Shown here: one piece after another, positions 42,132 to 53,746 of the stretch | How the letters are laid out: each line of letters begins with the position of its first letter | Position numbering within the stretch: position 1 is the stretch's first letter | From: Agapetus fuscipes | Taxonomy: Eukaryota; Arthropoda; Insecta; Trichoptera; Glossosomatidae | DNA length: 64,000 nucleotides | Assembly (NCBI GenBank): GCA_951799405.1 | Contig: OX637337.1 | Location: 19,032,347 to 19,096,346, forward strand | Direction: 5' to 3' | Position numbers and translations under genes: made by a program | The notes under the pieces: model-generated | What the model was told of the DNA's origin: nothing | The model's input: only the letters and a program-made list of their open reading frames with translations | Database searches by the model: none

Positions 42132-43479
42132 AAATATGAAAAAAAGTTTAATTAAGACAATGTTTTTTTTTGTAAAAATAAGTACCTACTCAATGCTGTG
42201 GGAAAATTTGTAAATAATATGAAGTTAAATTAAATTAAAAAATGGAAATTCTGTAAGAATTATGTTATATTTTGAAGCGTTTTCAATAAATTGTACAAAT
42301 GTGTAAAAAATGTAAATATACTTTTACACAAATACTAATTTAAAAAATCTATGTATAAAAAAGGTTTTCAAAAGTGTAATGTAGGTATCATAAAGCTCAT
42401 TCAGTATACTGTAAATATATCAAATAATCTGGAAAAAAGGTACTATTTATCTTTGAAATGAGTTTTTTGTTTTCAGTGAAATTAATTCATCCAAAAAAAA
42501 AATGTTAAAATCATTCTTATACCTAAGTAATTTTAACATTTTATCAAATGTGAGATTTTTTCTATAAAAGCATAAAATCAGAAAAATAACAAATAAAAAA
42601 AGAATGTTATGATGTTTATATTATCGAAATCATTTTAAGGAGAATATTCATTATTGCTTTTTTATGATGTGTAAAAAATGAAATTATTTAAAAGTGATGT
42701 TAAAAAAGTATGAAATAAAATATATTGAAAAATTAATTGAAATTTTTTTTTCTTACCCGTTTTCCATCTGTACCATTTTCGTATTATTGTAATAAAACAA
42801 TAAAAAGCTTTCGGTCTTTATTCATAGAGCGTGTTTATTTATAAAGCAGCTCTTCAAAAATATGAGTATCTTGTTTTGTGAAAATATTCTTCAGCGGTCA
42901 TCTACACGTGAAAACCGAAAGCTTTTTGTTAAATTTCTCCTAAAAATGAAAGGCTTTTATTCCTTTATTTCAGTGCTTATGTCTTTATTAGGAAAATTTT
43001 GCGTCTTGATTAATTTTAAAAATAATTCACGAATATTCAAATACTTACAGTTTTCATATTTATTTGTTAAATATGTGATTTAAAAATTTTACGCCCTAAA
43101 TATAATTATTATCTGTCGGGACTTCCATAGTGAATTGTAAATTATTGTTTTATTTTAATAATTGGTTTGAAGAAAAAAAAATTTTTTTTTTTTAATATTT
43201 AATAGTACACGTAGTTAATTAAGTGTGGATGTGTGCCTGTATGTTGATTTTTTATTTTTATTTATGAAAGTGTCAATATTGCTTTTTGAAGATTCAATGA
43301 TTTTGTTATTGTTATTATTATTATTAATATTATTGTTATTAACGGAAAATGTATGGACAATTTTTTTTCAATTATTAATTAATCTACTGATGTTATTGTA
43401 ATTATCCGAAGAAATTTGTTGTTTTTTTCCTGAATAAAATAAAATAAAATAAAAAAATATAAAAAGTACGGAAAGTTAA
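42132..43479 (+). other. CadN 3' UTR, then AT-rich DNA
   Basis: Very AT-rich. The transcript end is likely near 42,310, but further AATAAA-like sites near 42,710 allow a longer 3' UTR. No gene seen to 43,479. Confidence 0.6.
42285..42290 (+). terminator. Candidate poly(A) signal of CadN
   Basis: AATAAA 154 bp after the stop codon, followed by a T-rich and GT-containing stretch. Confidence 0.5.
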
Positions 43480-43796
43480 GGTACAAAAGAATGTGATGAG
43501 ATAGTTTGGACATGTGGAAAGAATGAATGATGATAGACTGACAAAGTATGTATACAAAGAAAGTGTGAAAGGAAAAAGAGGGAAGGGACGACCGAGAAAA
43601 GTATGGAGTGATCAGATTGAGGAGATTGTGAAAGAATGGGATATACAAAGTGAGCGTAAAAGAAGAAAATGCATGAAAAAGGTGATGGATATGAATGAAT
43701 TGAAGGAGGTATGTAAGGATAGGAAAAAATGGAGGCAACTCTGCAGAGGCTCTGGCCACCCCTAGCGAAATGGCGACAGAGTTACAGTTACAGTTA
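43480..43796 (+). pseudogene. Non-LTR retrotransposon C-terminus with ACAGTT tail
   Basis: Longer copy of the 31,456 element. It adds FGHVERMNDDRLTKYVY-like residues (first codons interrupted), then GKRGKGRPRKVW and a stop at 43,763-43,765. The tail is GAGTTACAGTTACAGTTAC. The RT catalytic domain is absent. Confidence 0.75.
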
Positions 43797-43872
43797 CGGC
43801 TAACTAAACCCCTTACTTCAAGTTAGTCTGTTCAACTTTTGCCTCCTTTCTAAGATATTGGAATATTGCTAG

Positions 43873-44066
43873 CTCAAGTGAACACTTTTTACAGTACCCA
43901 TGCTCCACCCAGTTTCACGGAAAGGCGGCAGGAGTTTCAAGGTTAATGTGAAGTTTGGTCTATTTTGTAGAAATACAAAATGTACATATGAGCGTGAAAT
44001 TACACGTGTTTGATTGTGGGTGTTCTTGACATATTACTTATATCTTTGCAACTTAGATTAAAGATA
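43873..44066 (+). repeat. SINE A copy, diverged
   Basis: From GTGAACACTTTTTACAGTAC to CAACTTAGATTAAAGATA, with several small deletions. Confidence 0.65.
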
Positions 44067-44125
44067 CGGTATATATAATAAAGTCAAGAAAATGATCATG
44101 ATAATCATCGTAAGTGTACCTGAAT

Positions 44126-44435
44126 ACCTGTGGCTATTCCGCCTGGGGTGGCCAAAGCTTCCACAGAGTTTTATCCATTTTTTCCAGTCCTTATACCTAT
44201 GAATCTTTCAGTTCAATCTCATCCATCACCCTTTTCATACATTTCTTTCCTTTACATTCACTTTGTATATCTAATAATTTCACTAATCAAATCCAGCTAT
44301 AGGTATGCTTTTGTCGGTCTTTCCTCTCCTCTTTATCTTTTCACGTTTCCACTGTTCCAATATAGGTACACTTGTAAGTTTTTCATCATCCATTTTTCTG
44401 CTTAGCCAAATAGTCCCATCACATTCTTTTGTATT
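44126..44435 (-). pseudogene. Non-LTR C-terminus remnant, interrupted by a solo LTR
   Basis: The minus strand reads as a diverged relative of the 43,480 element (GGCCACCCCAGGCGGAAT, then a basic AT-rich coding remnant). The BEL solo LTR starts immediately at 44,436. Confidence 0.6.
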
Positions 44436-44791
44436 TGGTCGTACTTCTTGTGAATCTTGTGGATGTTCGGCGTTGACTTTATTTCGAGGTTTCGGGGTGT
44501 GGAGATGACTTAACACATTGGTTTAATTCAACAATTTAATGGTCCTTTATTCCATAAAGATTACAAGGAGTTTTACAAAGGATTAAGTAAATAAAATTAG
44601 GTGAACAGGTTGAGACAAGTTACCAGTGCGACGATTGGAGAAAGAAGAAAGAAGGAAGTTGGTTTTTTACATGCCCGAAGCGTCTGTCAGAAATGTAATA
44701 CCAACCCAACAAAATGTACCAAAGACAAAAAGATTACTATTCTTGGTAGGTATATTATTTTAATTAATTTGGTCATATTAAATTTGGACCA
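44436..44791 (-). mobile_element. Solo LTR of the BEL/Pao family
   Basis: 356 bp, the reverse complement of the LTR at 8,550-8,906 with several substitutions. It is flanked by a perfect 5-bp duplication GTATT at 44,431-44,435 and 44,792-44,796. The internal region is absent, as expected after recombination between two LTRs. Confidence 0.95.
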
Positions 44792-45156
44792 GTATTTTTA
44801 CATCAACTACCCTACTCTTAAATATTCTAATATCGAATAAACTGCTTTTGTGTATTCAATATATCGATTGGATTCTCTCTCAACGCTTTTAGAGCAAATG
44901 ATAAAGCACTGCGGTAATGAGCTCACTCAGTTAGCGTTGTTTATACAGAGCAAAGTTGCGTACTAACCGAGAACCGTGGAAAATAAGTAGGCTGCTCTAA
45001 CCCATTACGGTTACGCAAACCCGTGTAGCAATCATTCACGCAAAATGCTAAACAGATTTTGCGCTTGTTCAAAGCCTACATTAGACTGGTTATAGTTTGG
45101 TTGTTTCACCATACACTAATTTGATATTTTCAACCACAGCTGATCGCGCATAATAT

Positions 45157-45200
45157 GATGATCGCCAATCTTCGTTAGAAGTGGCACTGAAAGATGAAGC
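45157..45200 (+). repeat. RTE-like 3' UTR fragment
   Basis: GATCGCCAATCTTCGTTAGA, then AGTGGCAC, matches the 3' UTR following 29,472. Confidence 0.5.
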
Positions 45201-45436
45201 TTGTTTCCGTTTTTTACTGGTAATTAGACAGTAAAGGTTACAATTCATCTAGCGTAGCATAAAAACATGATATGTATGACCAATAGGAAAATATATCTAC
45301 ATTCTTTCATCAAAAAATGGTCACAAAGGTTCATCTAAATTTAAATCAACTACTTAATATTGCTTGCTACTTTGGAGTTGAATAGTAACTGTCAAGCAAA
45401 CAGGAGGCACATAATATATTAGTGTTTATAATCTTA

Positions 45437-45583
45437 TTTATAATCTAAGTTGCGAAGACATATTAGATTTAAGATACATTCCTAAAAGCAGACAGACCTT
45501 GTAGACCTTCCCTGGAACAGGAGTGACATAGACAAATTGAACCATTATTGGTGGTCAGCCTCATTCAAACCTATAAGTCAAGG
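45437..45583 (-). repeat. SINE A copy with internal deletion
   Basis: TATAATCTAAGTTGCGAAG to CCTATAAGTCAAGG on the minus strand, lacking about 90 bp of the centre. Confidence 0.65.
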
Positions 45584-45638
45584 TATGATTGTCAATAAAT
45601 AAATCAGCCCGTTAAATCAGAAAATGTATTTAAAAGGT

Positions 45639-45745
45639 GATGGATATAAATAAATTAAAAGAGTTAAATATTAATAATTATGCAAGGATGGGAAAAAAAT
45701 GAAGCAACTCTGGCTACAAGAAAAAAATTATAATTACAGTTACAG
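45639..45745 (+). repeat. Remnant of the ACAGTT-tail non-LTR family
   Basis: GTGATGGATATAAATAAATT, then AAGGATGGGAAAAAAATGAAG and a TTACAGTTACAG tail, match the last part of 43,480-43,796. Confidence 0.6.
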
Positions 45746-46406
45746 AAACTTAAATAATCCGATAGGCTATATTATGCAATGTCTTGCCGTTCCTACCACG
45801 AAAGAGTTCTTTTTATTTCAGAGGTTAGCTTGCCAGCATCAGCCAACTTCTTTACTTTTATTAAGGGCTTCTTGCTCCCATGTGTTTCAGTTTTCAATTA
45901 TTTTTAAAACTGAGTTTCTTTTGGCTGTTACGCTATATTCATCTATCTATCCATATCCATCCATACATGATTTTGGTAAGGTTGAGTTAGCTGAGGTCAC
46001 ATGTGTTGGTGCGCCTTTACAAAGTGATTGTAAGAGCTTTTGGCCTCTGAAATCCTCTGATCTTGCCTCTGGTTTGTGCAGGGCGTTATTGTCTATGATC
46101 AATAGCTGGTATTACGTCCATTAGATGGCGATAAGAGCTCAGTGTTAATATGTTTGTGTATTAATGGCAGCTGCAATAACAGTGTTAGTCACTTAGACAC
46201 ATAGACAAACCTAATATCATAGCAACATAGAGGATTGTCTGGGATATTATTTGCTATTGTAACCGTATTCCATGTTGTGGCATGTATTACAAGGCACAGA
46301 CCGGTAAAATATGGTAAAGAAGGCAAATAAATAACCAAACCTTCGATTAATTCAGTGCGGCTGTTACTACGCTTGGATCACACCTGAAGAGCCCACTTTT
46401 TTTCAC
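45746..46406. other. No gene supported
   Basis: A 141-codon open frame (45,699-46,124) starts inside a repeat remnant and has no recognisable domain. I do not call it. Confidence 0.4.
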
Positions 46407-46637
46407 AGGTAAGAGAGCCGGTATTTTGCAAACTTAAAACTCTTGAAATGGGAATTTTCAGCTCCCGAGGGTATGGATCTTGTTTTATGTGAAAGCTTAA
46501 TAAGCCTCTTCGGTATTTTGATTTTGAATTTACAGTAAGAAACGAAACGGAAAATCATTTCTGACATCCTCGGTGGGATTCGAACCGAAGCCCTTGGTAT
46601 GGAATGCAAGCACTTTACCAACTGAGCCAAGACTGGA
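46407..46637 (-). repeat. SINE B copy, diverged
   Basis: Minus-strand head (GGTGGGATTCGAACC, ACTTTACCAACTGAGCC) and body to CAGGTAAGAGAGCCGG. The last 50 bp are missing. Confidence 0.75.
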
Positions 46638-47369
46638 ATTTTACGAAAGAAAAAATTAAAAAATACGACTACGACGAACGATAAACTGTAAAATTATGTT
46701 AGTCTCCGGCCTTGAAATTTAATGTATATATTTTTTACTCTCAAAATTTTTCACAAAAAAATATTATTCAGGAAATAACAAACGATTCGCAAATTTAATA
46801 AACCGCCATCTGAATTCCCACTAAGTGGGTGATAATTTGCAATAAGTGGTGAAATAAAGAGTTGATGTATTTCATCTGGAGCGCTTCACACACACAGAGA
46901 GGGATGGTATGTATATCCATAGCATCACAATGGTAAGACGAGCGCTTTACGACCGGAGAACTCTCCTCCGAGGGATTTAGCATAGCTTTATGAATTTTCC
47001 GTGCGCAGGTTTTATAAGGAACGTCGGTGGTATTCATACGGCCTTGAGAGCTCACGCATGTATTGCATTGGGAAAAAGGCACAACTATTTTTAGTATTTT
47101 TTAGTTAAAATTCAAAGTCTAAAGATTAAACTGCCTTACTTTTTTACTCAATCATAAAACCAATGATAATGGTAAAACAAAGCATCAAAACAAAACTCAA
47201 AGAAAAAATGAAAATCTTTAACAGGTTTTTTTAACAAAACATATTTGTGACGAGGAATTCAATACCAACCTTCTCTGCCTGGTCAGAGACAGGTATTTAT
47301 ATCATCAATTAATAATTCATTATTGTTTATTTTAATGGATCATTTAATAATAATTGCCCAATGACAAAT
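46638..47369. other. No gene seen
   Basis: Includes a GC-richer stretch (46,880-47,075) around ACGAGCGCTTTACGACCGG that may be another tRNA-like repeat, but I cannot confirm it. Confidence 0.35.
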
Positions 47370-47500
47370 GTATAACCAGGGTCAAAGTTTTGGTCAAATT
47401 ACCCAAGCGGGGATCGAACCAACGTTATTCTATTCCAAATACGCTTGAAAGATCAGCCCACTTGGCCCCCTTGGCTCAAACACCGACAATGACTGTATTG
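47370..47500 (-). repeat. tRNA-like SINE E, copy 1
   Basis: On the minus strand a B-box-like GTTGGTTCGATCCCCGC lies near the head, preceded by a TGTCGGTGTT block. The same arrangement occurs at 62,500-62,610. Confidence 0.5.
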
Positions 47501-47509
47501 ATGATGATG

Positions 47510-47720
47510 ATGATTTTCAGAGCACCATTTCGTAACTTCTGTCACAGAAAGGGCGCTTTCAGCGTTAACACAGCGAATAGGTGGGTCTTCTTTCCCTGTT
47601 TGAAGGATTCAACACTTTTCCTGGCACGCACATCTGGGGGCAGCCGATTCCTGGTGGACGGTCCTGCAACAGTGAACGTGCGGTCACCAAACAAATTCAA
47701 TGTTCTTGACCTTTTAGTTC
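47510..47720 (-). pseudogene. Non-LTR retrotransposon 3' end with GAT-repeat tail
   Basis: Minus-strand relative of 6,055-6,270. It preserves the GDRTFTVAGPSTRNRLPPDV-like block, a LKAPFL end with stop, and a short ATC microsatellite tail at about 47,500-47,515. Confidence 0.7.
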
Positions 47721-47741
47721 AAGATGTTCCGGTCCAATTGG

Positions 47742-47960
47742 TACCTAGCTAAGTTAGTAGAACGCTTGCATTCAAAGCCGAAGGGCTGAGGTCTGTTTCC
47801 CACCCAGGGAATATAAATGGATTTCTCCGTTTTGTTTATTTGAAACACAAATCATTCAGTCTGTGCAACATATGAGAACCTGTCCCCTTGTGAGCAGGAA
47901 AAATCCCACTTACAGTACAATGGTTCGCGTTAGACTGAACCCATGAAAATAAATTGTTCC
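47742..47960 (+). repeat. SINE B-like copy, strongly diverged
   Basis: tRNA-like head (TACCTAGCTAAGTTAGTAGA, GAGGTCTGTTTCCCACC) followed by ATTTCTCCGTTTTG and a body ending in CCCATGAAAATAAATTG. Confidence 0.5.
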
Positions 47961-48765
47961 ACTTTACAACACCTGTTAAAATTGTCATTTTTTCACAATT
48001 CACAATCAAATTTTCACAAATTTTCAGAAAATATTTGGAACCCTCCATTTAAAGTTTTTCCCAAAAACTTTCCATTTTACTAACCAAAATTTACACATAT
48101 TTTTACATGATTTTATTTTTTATTTAAACTGTATTATTTTTTCAGTTGTGACTTTTTTAGAATAAACTAGCAACACATAGGCAGTGGAACCTTCTTACAA
48201 TGATAGGCAGAGAGTACTTCTCAGTACGTGCTCATCCCATATTGGTTTTTCTAATCTGAGGATCCAAAAATTTCCTTCGAAGCGTCCCGCCAAAAAAAAA
48301 AAAGAAAACAAACGTTCGCCCGGCGTATAAATTTTCTATTGAAACATTACGTGCTGTAAAATATACTGTTTTTATTGAAAATAAACCCTTGTTTATGTTG
48401 CGAGGTGTTTTTTTGTTTGTATGGGCTAGCATTATTAATTTGATATGCTCCAGGGTTGAGGGTAATATGAAAGGGTGATAAAATGAGTTATATTGTATTA
48501 GGAGTATTGTTATCGTACCCTTAAAAGGTGGATATTGATTATCGGTAAATTGAACTTCTTTTACAGGTTGGCGTGAGGCTGAAAAATAACGCGTTACCAA
48601 AAACATGTACTGACAAATGTAAGCTCGTCTTAATTAGAAGTGAATATCTAAATTTAAAAATACAAATCCATTATATATCTATAATTTCAATCGCAAATCG
48701 AAAGTAACATTTATAATTAAAAATAGACAAGTGTTAGTTTGAGCGTAGACATTTCTGCATTTATA
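47961..48765. other. No gene seen
   Basis: AT-rich. A short SINE A head fragment (ACAGGTTGGCGTGAGGCTGA) lies near 48,560. Confidence 0.4.
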
Positions 48766-48860
48766 TCTCAGTCGTTGGTGATATCGGATATACCGTTGGC
48801 TCTGCAATTAGCGTTTATGAAACTAGCGCAAGTTCGAGTCGCATCGCGTCCTATTGATTA
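48766..48860 (+). repeat. tRNA-like sequence
   Basis: CTCAGTCGTTGGTGATATCG and CAAGTTCGAGTCGCATC resemble A and B boxes at tRNA spacing. No convincing acceptor stem, so a SINE head or tRNA pseudogene. Confidence 0.45.
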
Positions 48861-49445
48861 TATCTTTGACTTTTGTTCAACAGACAACTCATAGGTTAGT
48901 AAGTTATTAATTATTTATTAAAGATAATATTGATAAATGATTAATTTATGATATGTAAATTGTAAAGTTGACGCATTGCATTCATCATGAGAATTTAAAA
49001 AGAAATGTTTAAAATTGTTGAATTTCACATCTGCTTGCAAAAAATAAAATAAAACTTAAATTTCTAATGAACCCCAATTAAACCCAATTTTTACAGTAGG
49101 GATGGCCAACCTGTCATTCGAGGAAAGTATTCGTATATCAAAATCCTTACATTTCTTATTGAAAAAATATCCATACCATGATTTTTTAAATCGGTGGTTG
49201 AGCTTCCATACCATGTCGCTTAGTTTGGCACACGTTTTATATGTTTGCACTGCGGGTGTCTCTACCCGATGGTACTTTTGCACAGACCACCGCTGCACCT
49301 AAAAATACTCTCCTATCAGTATTCAGTGTGCATGGAGAACAAATCTTCAATGCATAATACACCTCGCTGAAGTGCTTGGGGATATTTAATCTGCTCGATG
49401 AAGGCACATTGTGTGCAAGCTAACATTTGGATATATAACTTTTCT
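48861..49445. other. No gene seen
   Basis: AT-rich, with a short minus-strand SINE A head fragment near 49,090-49,127. Confidence 0.4.
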
Positions 49446-49660
49446 CTTCTTTTGGTGCCACTTCTATTCGGCGGTTGTCATGGCTATTTTTACCACCTTG
49501 GATGCTGCGGCTCTAAACAGAGACTTATTACTTTTGTTGAACCATTATCGGAGGTTTTTCAACCACAATGTGCTTCGGTGTCCTTGAGTTTTTCTCCCCT
49601 TAATCTTTCCATGTTTTATAAGATGGAGATTATAACTTATTGTGAAAAATCTTTTCATTT
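49446..49660 (-). pseudogene. RTE-like RT C-terminus and 3' UTR, decayed
   Basis: The minus strand corresponds to the sequence at 29,320-29,510: GTGGCACCAAAAG, CAAAATGG-like 3' UTR, and coding remnants of the RRTSWLKNLQQWF block. Frames are broken. Confidence 0.65.
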
Positions 49661-49767
49661 TATTTTAATTTAGTCGTGAATAGGAACTCAATCGAACCAA
49701 CTATTTTTGTCTGTCCAGAAACAGATATTAACATTACCAATTACAAAATAATGATTAAAAATTTATA

Positions 49768-49893
49768 TCCATAATCTATATTGCAGGGATATATTGACGT
49801 TTAATGCATACTTACAAGTAAACACGTTTAAGTTCACGATTACGCATGGTGCATGTGTAGGTACTTATAAGAAACAAATCTCATATGAACATA
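49768..49893 (-). repeat. SINE A 3' half
   Basis: ATAATCTATATTGCAGGG to CAAATCTCATATGAACATA on the minus strand. Confidence 0.6.
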
Positions 49894-50002
49894 TTTATTT
49901 TCAAAGACGACCTAGCGCTAAGCACTTAAACAATAAGCAGGTTCTCACTTCTTATGAATGCTATGTAAACCTTACCATTACGATGATTTTGGGTAATCAT
50001 TC

Positions 50003-50268
50003 CTTGAATTATAAGTTGGCATGAAGCTGACCACCCATACTGTAAAAAATGGTTCACTTTGCCAATGTCAATAGTAAAAAAAATATAATAAAAAAATAAA
50101 AATAAAATGTCACCCCTGTGTCAGGGTAGGTCGGCAAAAGTTGTAAGGTTTATGTTCATTTCAGGTTTGGATTTTATTTGTAAGTACACATTCAGCATTT
50201 GTAAGCGCAAACTACACGTTTTTGTTTGTGGGCATGCATTTGATAATGTATCTTTGCAACTTAGATTT
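50003..50268 (+). repeat. SINE A copy carrying a 36-bp A-rich insertion
   Basis: Subfamily-2 copy from ATTCCTTGAATTATAAG to TGCAACTTAGATTTT. At 50,070-50,105 it is interrupted by an A-rich segment flanked by a duplicated AATGTC (50,064-50,069 and 50,106-50,111). Confidence 0.85.
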
Positions 50269-50284
50269 TCAGTTATAAATTTCT

Positions 50285-50396
50285 GATAAACATACACCCT
50301 GTAACTCTTGCCACCTTTTCTCGAAGCAAGAGTGATATGGCCACAGTGAACCAATACAGTATTCGTGGTCAGCCATATACCAACCTATAAGTCAAA
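50285..50396 (-). repeat. SINE A 5' half
   Basis: CTGATAAACATACACCCTG to CCAACCTATAAGTCAAATC, minus strand. It abuts the preceding plus-strand copy, giving a tail-to-tail pair. Confidence 0.6.
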
Positions 50397-51109
50397 TCAG
50401 TCTTACCGTGGTCTTACCAATATTACATTATATTTAAAATATAGTCCAAAAATGGTTATAAAATATTCAAATATCAAAGCCATTTCACATTTTTACGAGC
50501 CATTCCATTTTTATTACAACCGGATCCTTCAACCAGCAATCATTCCCGACAATAAAACTTAAACGGGGGAATTTGCATTTTTGGAATTTGGCAAAAAAAA
50601 AATCCTCGGGTCCTATTCGATTGCGATTTGGAGGGAAGACGTGGTGTGGAAGCCGAGAACAGTGTGAAATTTAAAATGGAAGAAAGTTTATGAAGGCAAT
50701 TTTTCAAATTTTTTTTAAGTTCACAAAAAAATGATTTATAATCCGAGCAAAAATAATACGGTGGAAAAAGTTGTACAAGGTAAATCGATTTTTGAAGTTT
50801 GGCAAGCCAAAATATAGAATTTAATATTAATATTTCGAAGAATACGAAATAATGTGTAATGGCTGTTAATACTAAAAATAGCACTAAAAAATGTGGAGTT
50901 GTTCGGACATTTATTAAAATACATTTAAATTGGGAAGCCTGTTCAAATGGCTTAAAATATATATTTGTTCGAAGCTCAAAATAAAAGCCTTTGATTTTTC
51001 ATTTCTTTGAAATTACTAACGTAGTGAAAAGTAACTACGATCTTTCCATCTATTGTTATTCATTTCATTTCATATTCTTATTCATTTTATCATCTATTAT
51101 AAAAGTTAC
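50397..51109. other. No gene seen
   Basis: AT-rich. Open frames near 50,540-50,924 on the minus strand have no recognisable similarity. Confidence 0.4.
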
Positions 51110-51411
51110 GTTACGCTACTTAGCTACACATATAGTGTAACTTCACGCTGTATGTGGTGAATGGAATCTATTTATATTTACAGGTAAGGGGGCCGGTGTT
51201 ACGCCAACCGCTTCAGTTAAAGTGGGGGTTTCCCAGCACACGAAAGGACTTTTCAAAGGCTAAATATTATGTAAGCCTTACCGGTATTTTTATTTTGGGT
51301 TTCAAATATGTAAGCACCTAAACGGGAAATCATTCCTGATACCCTCGGTGGGATTCGAACTCAAGCTCTCGGTATGGAATAAAAGCACTCCACCAACTGA
51401 ACTAACAACCA
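51110..51411 (-). repeat. SINE B copy
   Basis: Complete minus-strand copy from CTACTTAGCTACACATATAG to the tRNA-like head (GGTGGGATTCGAACTC, CACCAACTGAACTAAC). Confidence 0.82.
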
Positions 51412-51660
51412 GAAATTTGCAAAGATATATTGACATTAAAGGCTTCTTTTAAATGCACACCCACAGGCAGACACCTGTAGGACGCTTCTTACACATGCTG
51501 CATGCGTACATACATACAAAATAAGCCAAACCTAAGATGAATATGAATTTTGTCAACGCCTGCCGCCTCTCCCTGAACTCAAAGTAAAATGTTGCATTAA
51601 CAAAAGGTGAATTAAGTTTTTACAAAATGGGGTCAGCCTCATACCAACCTATAAGGCAAT
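51412..51660 (-). repeat. SINE A copy directly adjoining SINE B
   Basis: Diverged minus-strand copy from AATTTGCAAAGATATATTGA to CCTATAAGGCAATGAAC. No spacer separates it from the SINE B head at 51,411. Confidence 0.7.
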
Positions 51661-52218
51661 GAACATGGAAATATTAATGGAATTTAACATCCAAATCAGA
51701 TAATGACTTTATTCATTAGATGTATCTGAATAATTGAAATATCACAAAAAATAAATAATAGAAAATCCAGCTTACGATATTAAAACCCGTGTAAAATATT
51801 TCATACAATTTTGAACGAGGCCAATCTGCCACATACTCCTGTCAGGATACGAGTTAATTCGCTGATTTAGGGGAAAACTTAAGCAAGGAAAAGCTTATTT
51901 ATTGTCGCCTATAGTATAAGCTCCATCCAGCTGAAAAATCAGGATTGGGGGCCGTAAAAAATAATCTGTTTGATGAAATGAATAAAAAATCAGGACTCAC
52001 ATTTTTATAATTTTCTAGTAGGTATCTATGATGAAATTTTACATGAACTGTTATAGAAAGTTGTTATAGAAAATAGTGTTAATAGAAAGGTGAAAAAAAT
52101 ATTGAAAAAATGTGAAGTAGTGGGGTACACAGGGATACACAGACATGATGTAAAATAAGAGGGTGTTTAAATATTTGAGGGATCCGTCTTGACACAGGTA
52201 AAAAAAAACGTACTAGTC
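51661..52218. other. No gene seen
   Basis: AT-rich sequence, nothing recognised. Confidence 0.4.
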
Positions 52219-52444
52219 TAATTTAATCTAAGTTGCAAAGATATGTTACATTAGGGATCCACAATATGTGCATCTTCACAAGCAAACACGTATAAGTTCG
52301 CGCTTGTACATGCTTTATCTGAACCTACAACATAAAAACACAAATCTCAAATGAACATACCGATCTTACGGGGGGCATTGGCAAAGTGAAGTATTTTTTT
52401 ACAGCAGCGGTGGTTAGCTTCATACCAACCTATAGGTCAAGGAA
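52219..52444 (-). repeat. SINE A copy
   Basis: AATTTAATCTAAGTTGCAAAG to CCTATAGGTCAAGGAAT, minus strand, with the CAGGGAAGG region partly lost. Confidence 0.72.
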
Positions 52445-52930
52445 TAAGTACTTATGTGGGAAATTATACTATCCAACTTCCAGTATCAAGTCTTGAGCAT
52501 TAATCACTAGACTATAATAGTTTATGAAATGCCGGGAAGTTCGGGATTCGGAAGAATGAGGTTTTTAAAAAGTGTATTTATACTTCTGTATTATTTTTTT
52601 ACAATGCTATAACCAATCCATTAGGCTTTCATTTGAAATAATAGTATTTTTCTACACATGAACTACCATGACAAAGGCGTAAACAATACACCTGTTTTAT
52701 TTGCAGCTTTTTCTATGTACGTGAGCTTTTCCTCTAGTGTACATTGTAGACACAAGATAGAGCTTGCTCGGTATAATACGGGACAAACAATGGACAGAGC
52801 TTTATATTTGGAATAAGAAGACGAAAATGGCAAATTTTAGTTTTTTTTTCAAAGAAATATAGGTACATTGCGCGTTTTATTGAGAAATCAAAATATCGCC
52901 TTTTTATATCAATATAAATGTAAGATTATG
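52445..52930. other. No gene seen
   Basis: AT-rich sequence, nothing recognised. Confidence 0.4.
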
Positions 52931-53005
52931 GGGAGAAACACTCCAGGACACTGAAGGACATCGTGGCTGAAAAACCTACGACAATGGTTTTAAAAGAATA
53001 GAGAT
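52931..53005 (+). repeat. RTE-like coding remnant
   Basis: GACACTGAAGGACATCGTGG, then CTGAAAAACCTACGACAATGG, matches the RRTSWLKNLQQWF-coding stretch at 29,390-29,430. Confidence 0.6.
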
Positions 53006-53027
53006 GTAGTATGGTAGAAAGCTTAGG

Positions 53028-53080
53028 TTTCAATACAAACAGGTTTATTCACAACGCGTTTGATCTGTAGCTCATCCAAG
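53028..53080 (-). repeat. Decayed hammerhead-like repeat fragment
   Basis: On the minus strand TTGGATGAGCTACAGATC, then AAACGCGTTG, resembles the core of hammerhead-bearing elements, but the CTGATGA and GAAA boxes are both altered. Upstream AACAGGTTTATT also recalls the 22,650 region. Confidence 0.35.
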
Positions 53081-53169
53081 GATTATCGTTTTATCTGTGT
53101 AAAAATCACGTTCGGTGGAGCTATGGATTTGCTGTGTGTGCATAACCCCAAAAGGGGTTGGGTTAGATT

Positions 53170-53270
53170 TTTCCAAGGGTGTTAGAATTGAATTTATATT
53201 TTTAACCCAAAACATACTACCGGCATGGTATACTCAGACTTACAAGAAGAAATAACTTTTACAAATGAAA
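53170..53270 (+). repeat. SINE B fragment, decayed
   Basis: AAGGGTGTTAGAATTG, ATACTACCGGCATGGTATAC and CAGACTTACAAGAAG follow the order of the SINE B mid-region. Confidence 0.45.
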
Positions 53271-53521
53271 ATATAAGAAAAATACTAAATCCCAAACACA
53301 TTTTTAAATTTAAAGTAGAAATGTTTCAATACAGCTTCCATAGTTTAAGCTTTATCGTTTAAACGCGACAGACTATTTAAGTAAAATACTACGGAAACTA
53401 AAATCACACGTGCAATAGAGTTTAAGTCTCCAAACAATATTGTTAAAACGCTACGGTTTAGTTAAGATGATTTTTTTTATACTTATTTAACGTATGTTAT
53501 GATTTAACGGGCTCAGGTACA

Positions 53522-53682
53522 GTACCCCGAGTACATAACATTTACCTAGGCTCCCTTAATCGGGTTTATCAAAAAGATATGGAATATACGACAGCACTAC
53601 TATTGAGTGAATTGGTGTACGTACATTTTTTCAATTAACGCGATCGAGGGGAGTGAATGTAATGCTTTATACTCGGAGTACA
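53522..53682. mobile_element. Palindromic element, CGAGTATAAAACATTG family, cluster copy 1
   Basis: About 160 bp from GTACCCCGAGTACATAAC to TTTATACTCGGAGTAC. It has an inner CGATCGAGGGGAGT block and a central CAGCACTACTATTGAGTGAA. Confidence 0.65.
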
Positions 53683-53746
53683 GTTTTGTTTACCAACATG
53701 TTTATGCGGGTTCCTGTGAGTGGTGATTTACGCTAACACAGATCTT

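Noticed and set aside
45699..46124. 141-codon open frame
   Set aside because: Begins in a LINE remnant; residue composition is like random translation and no domain is visible.
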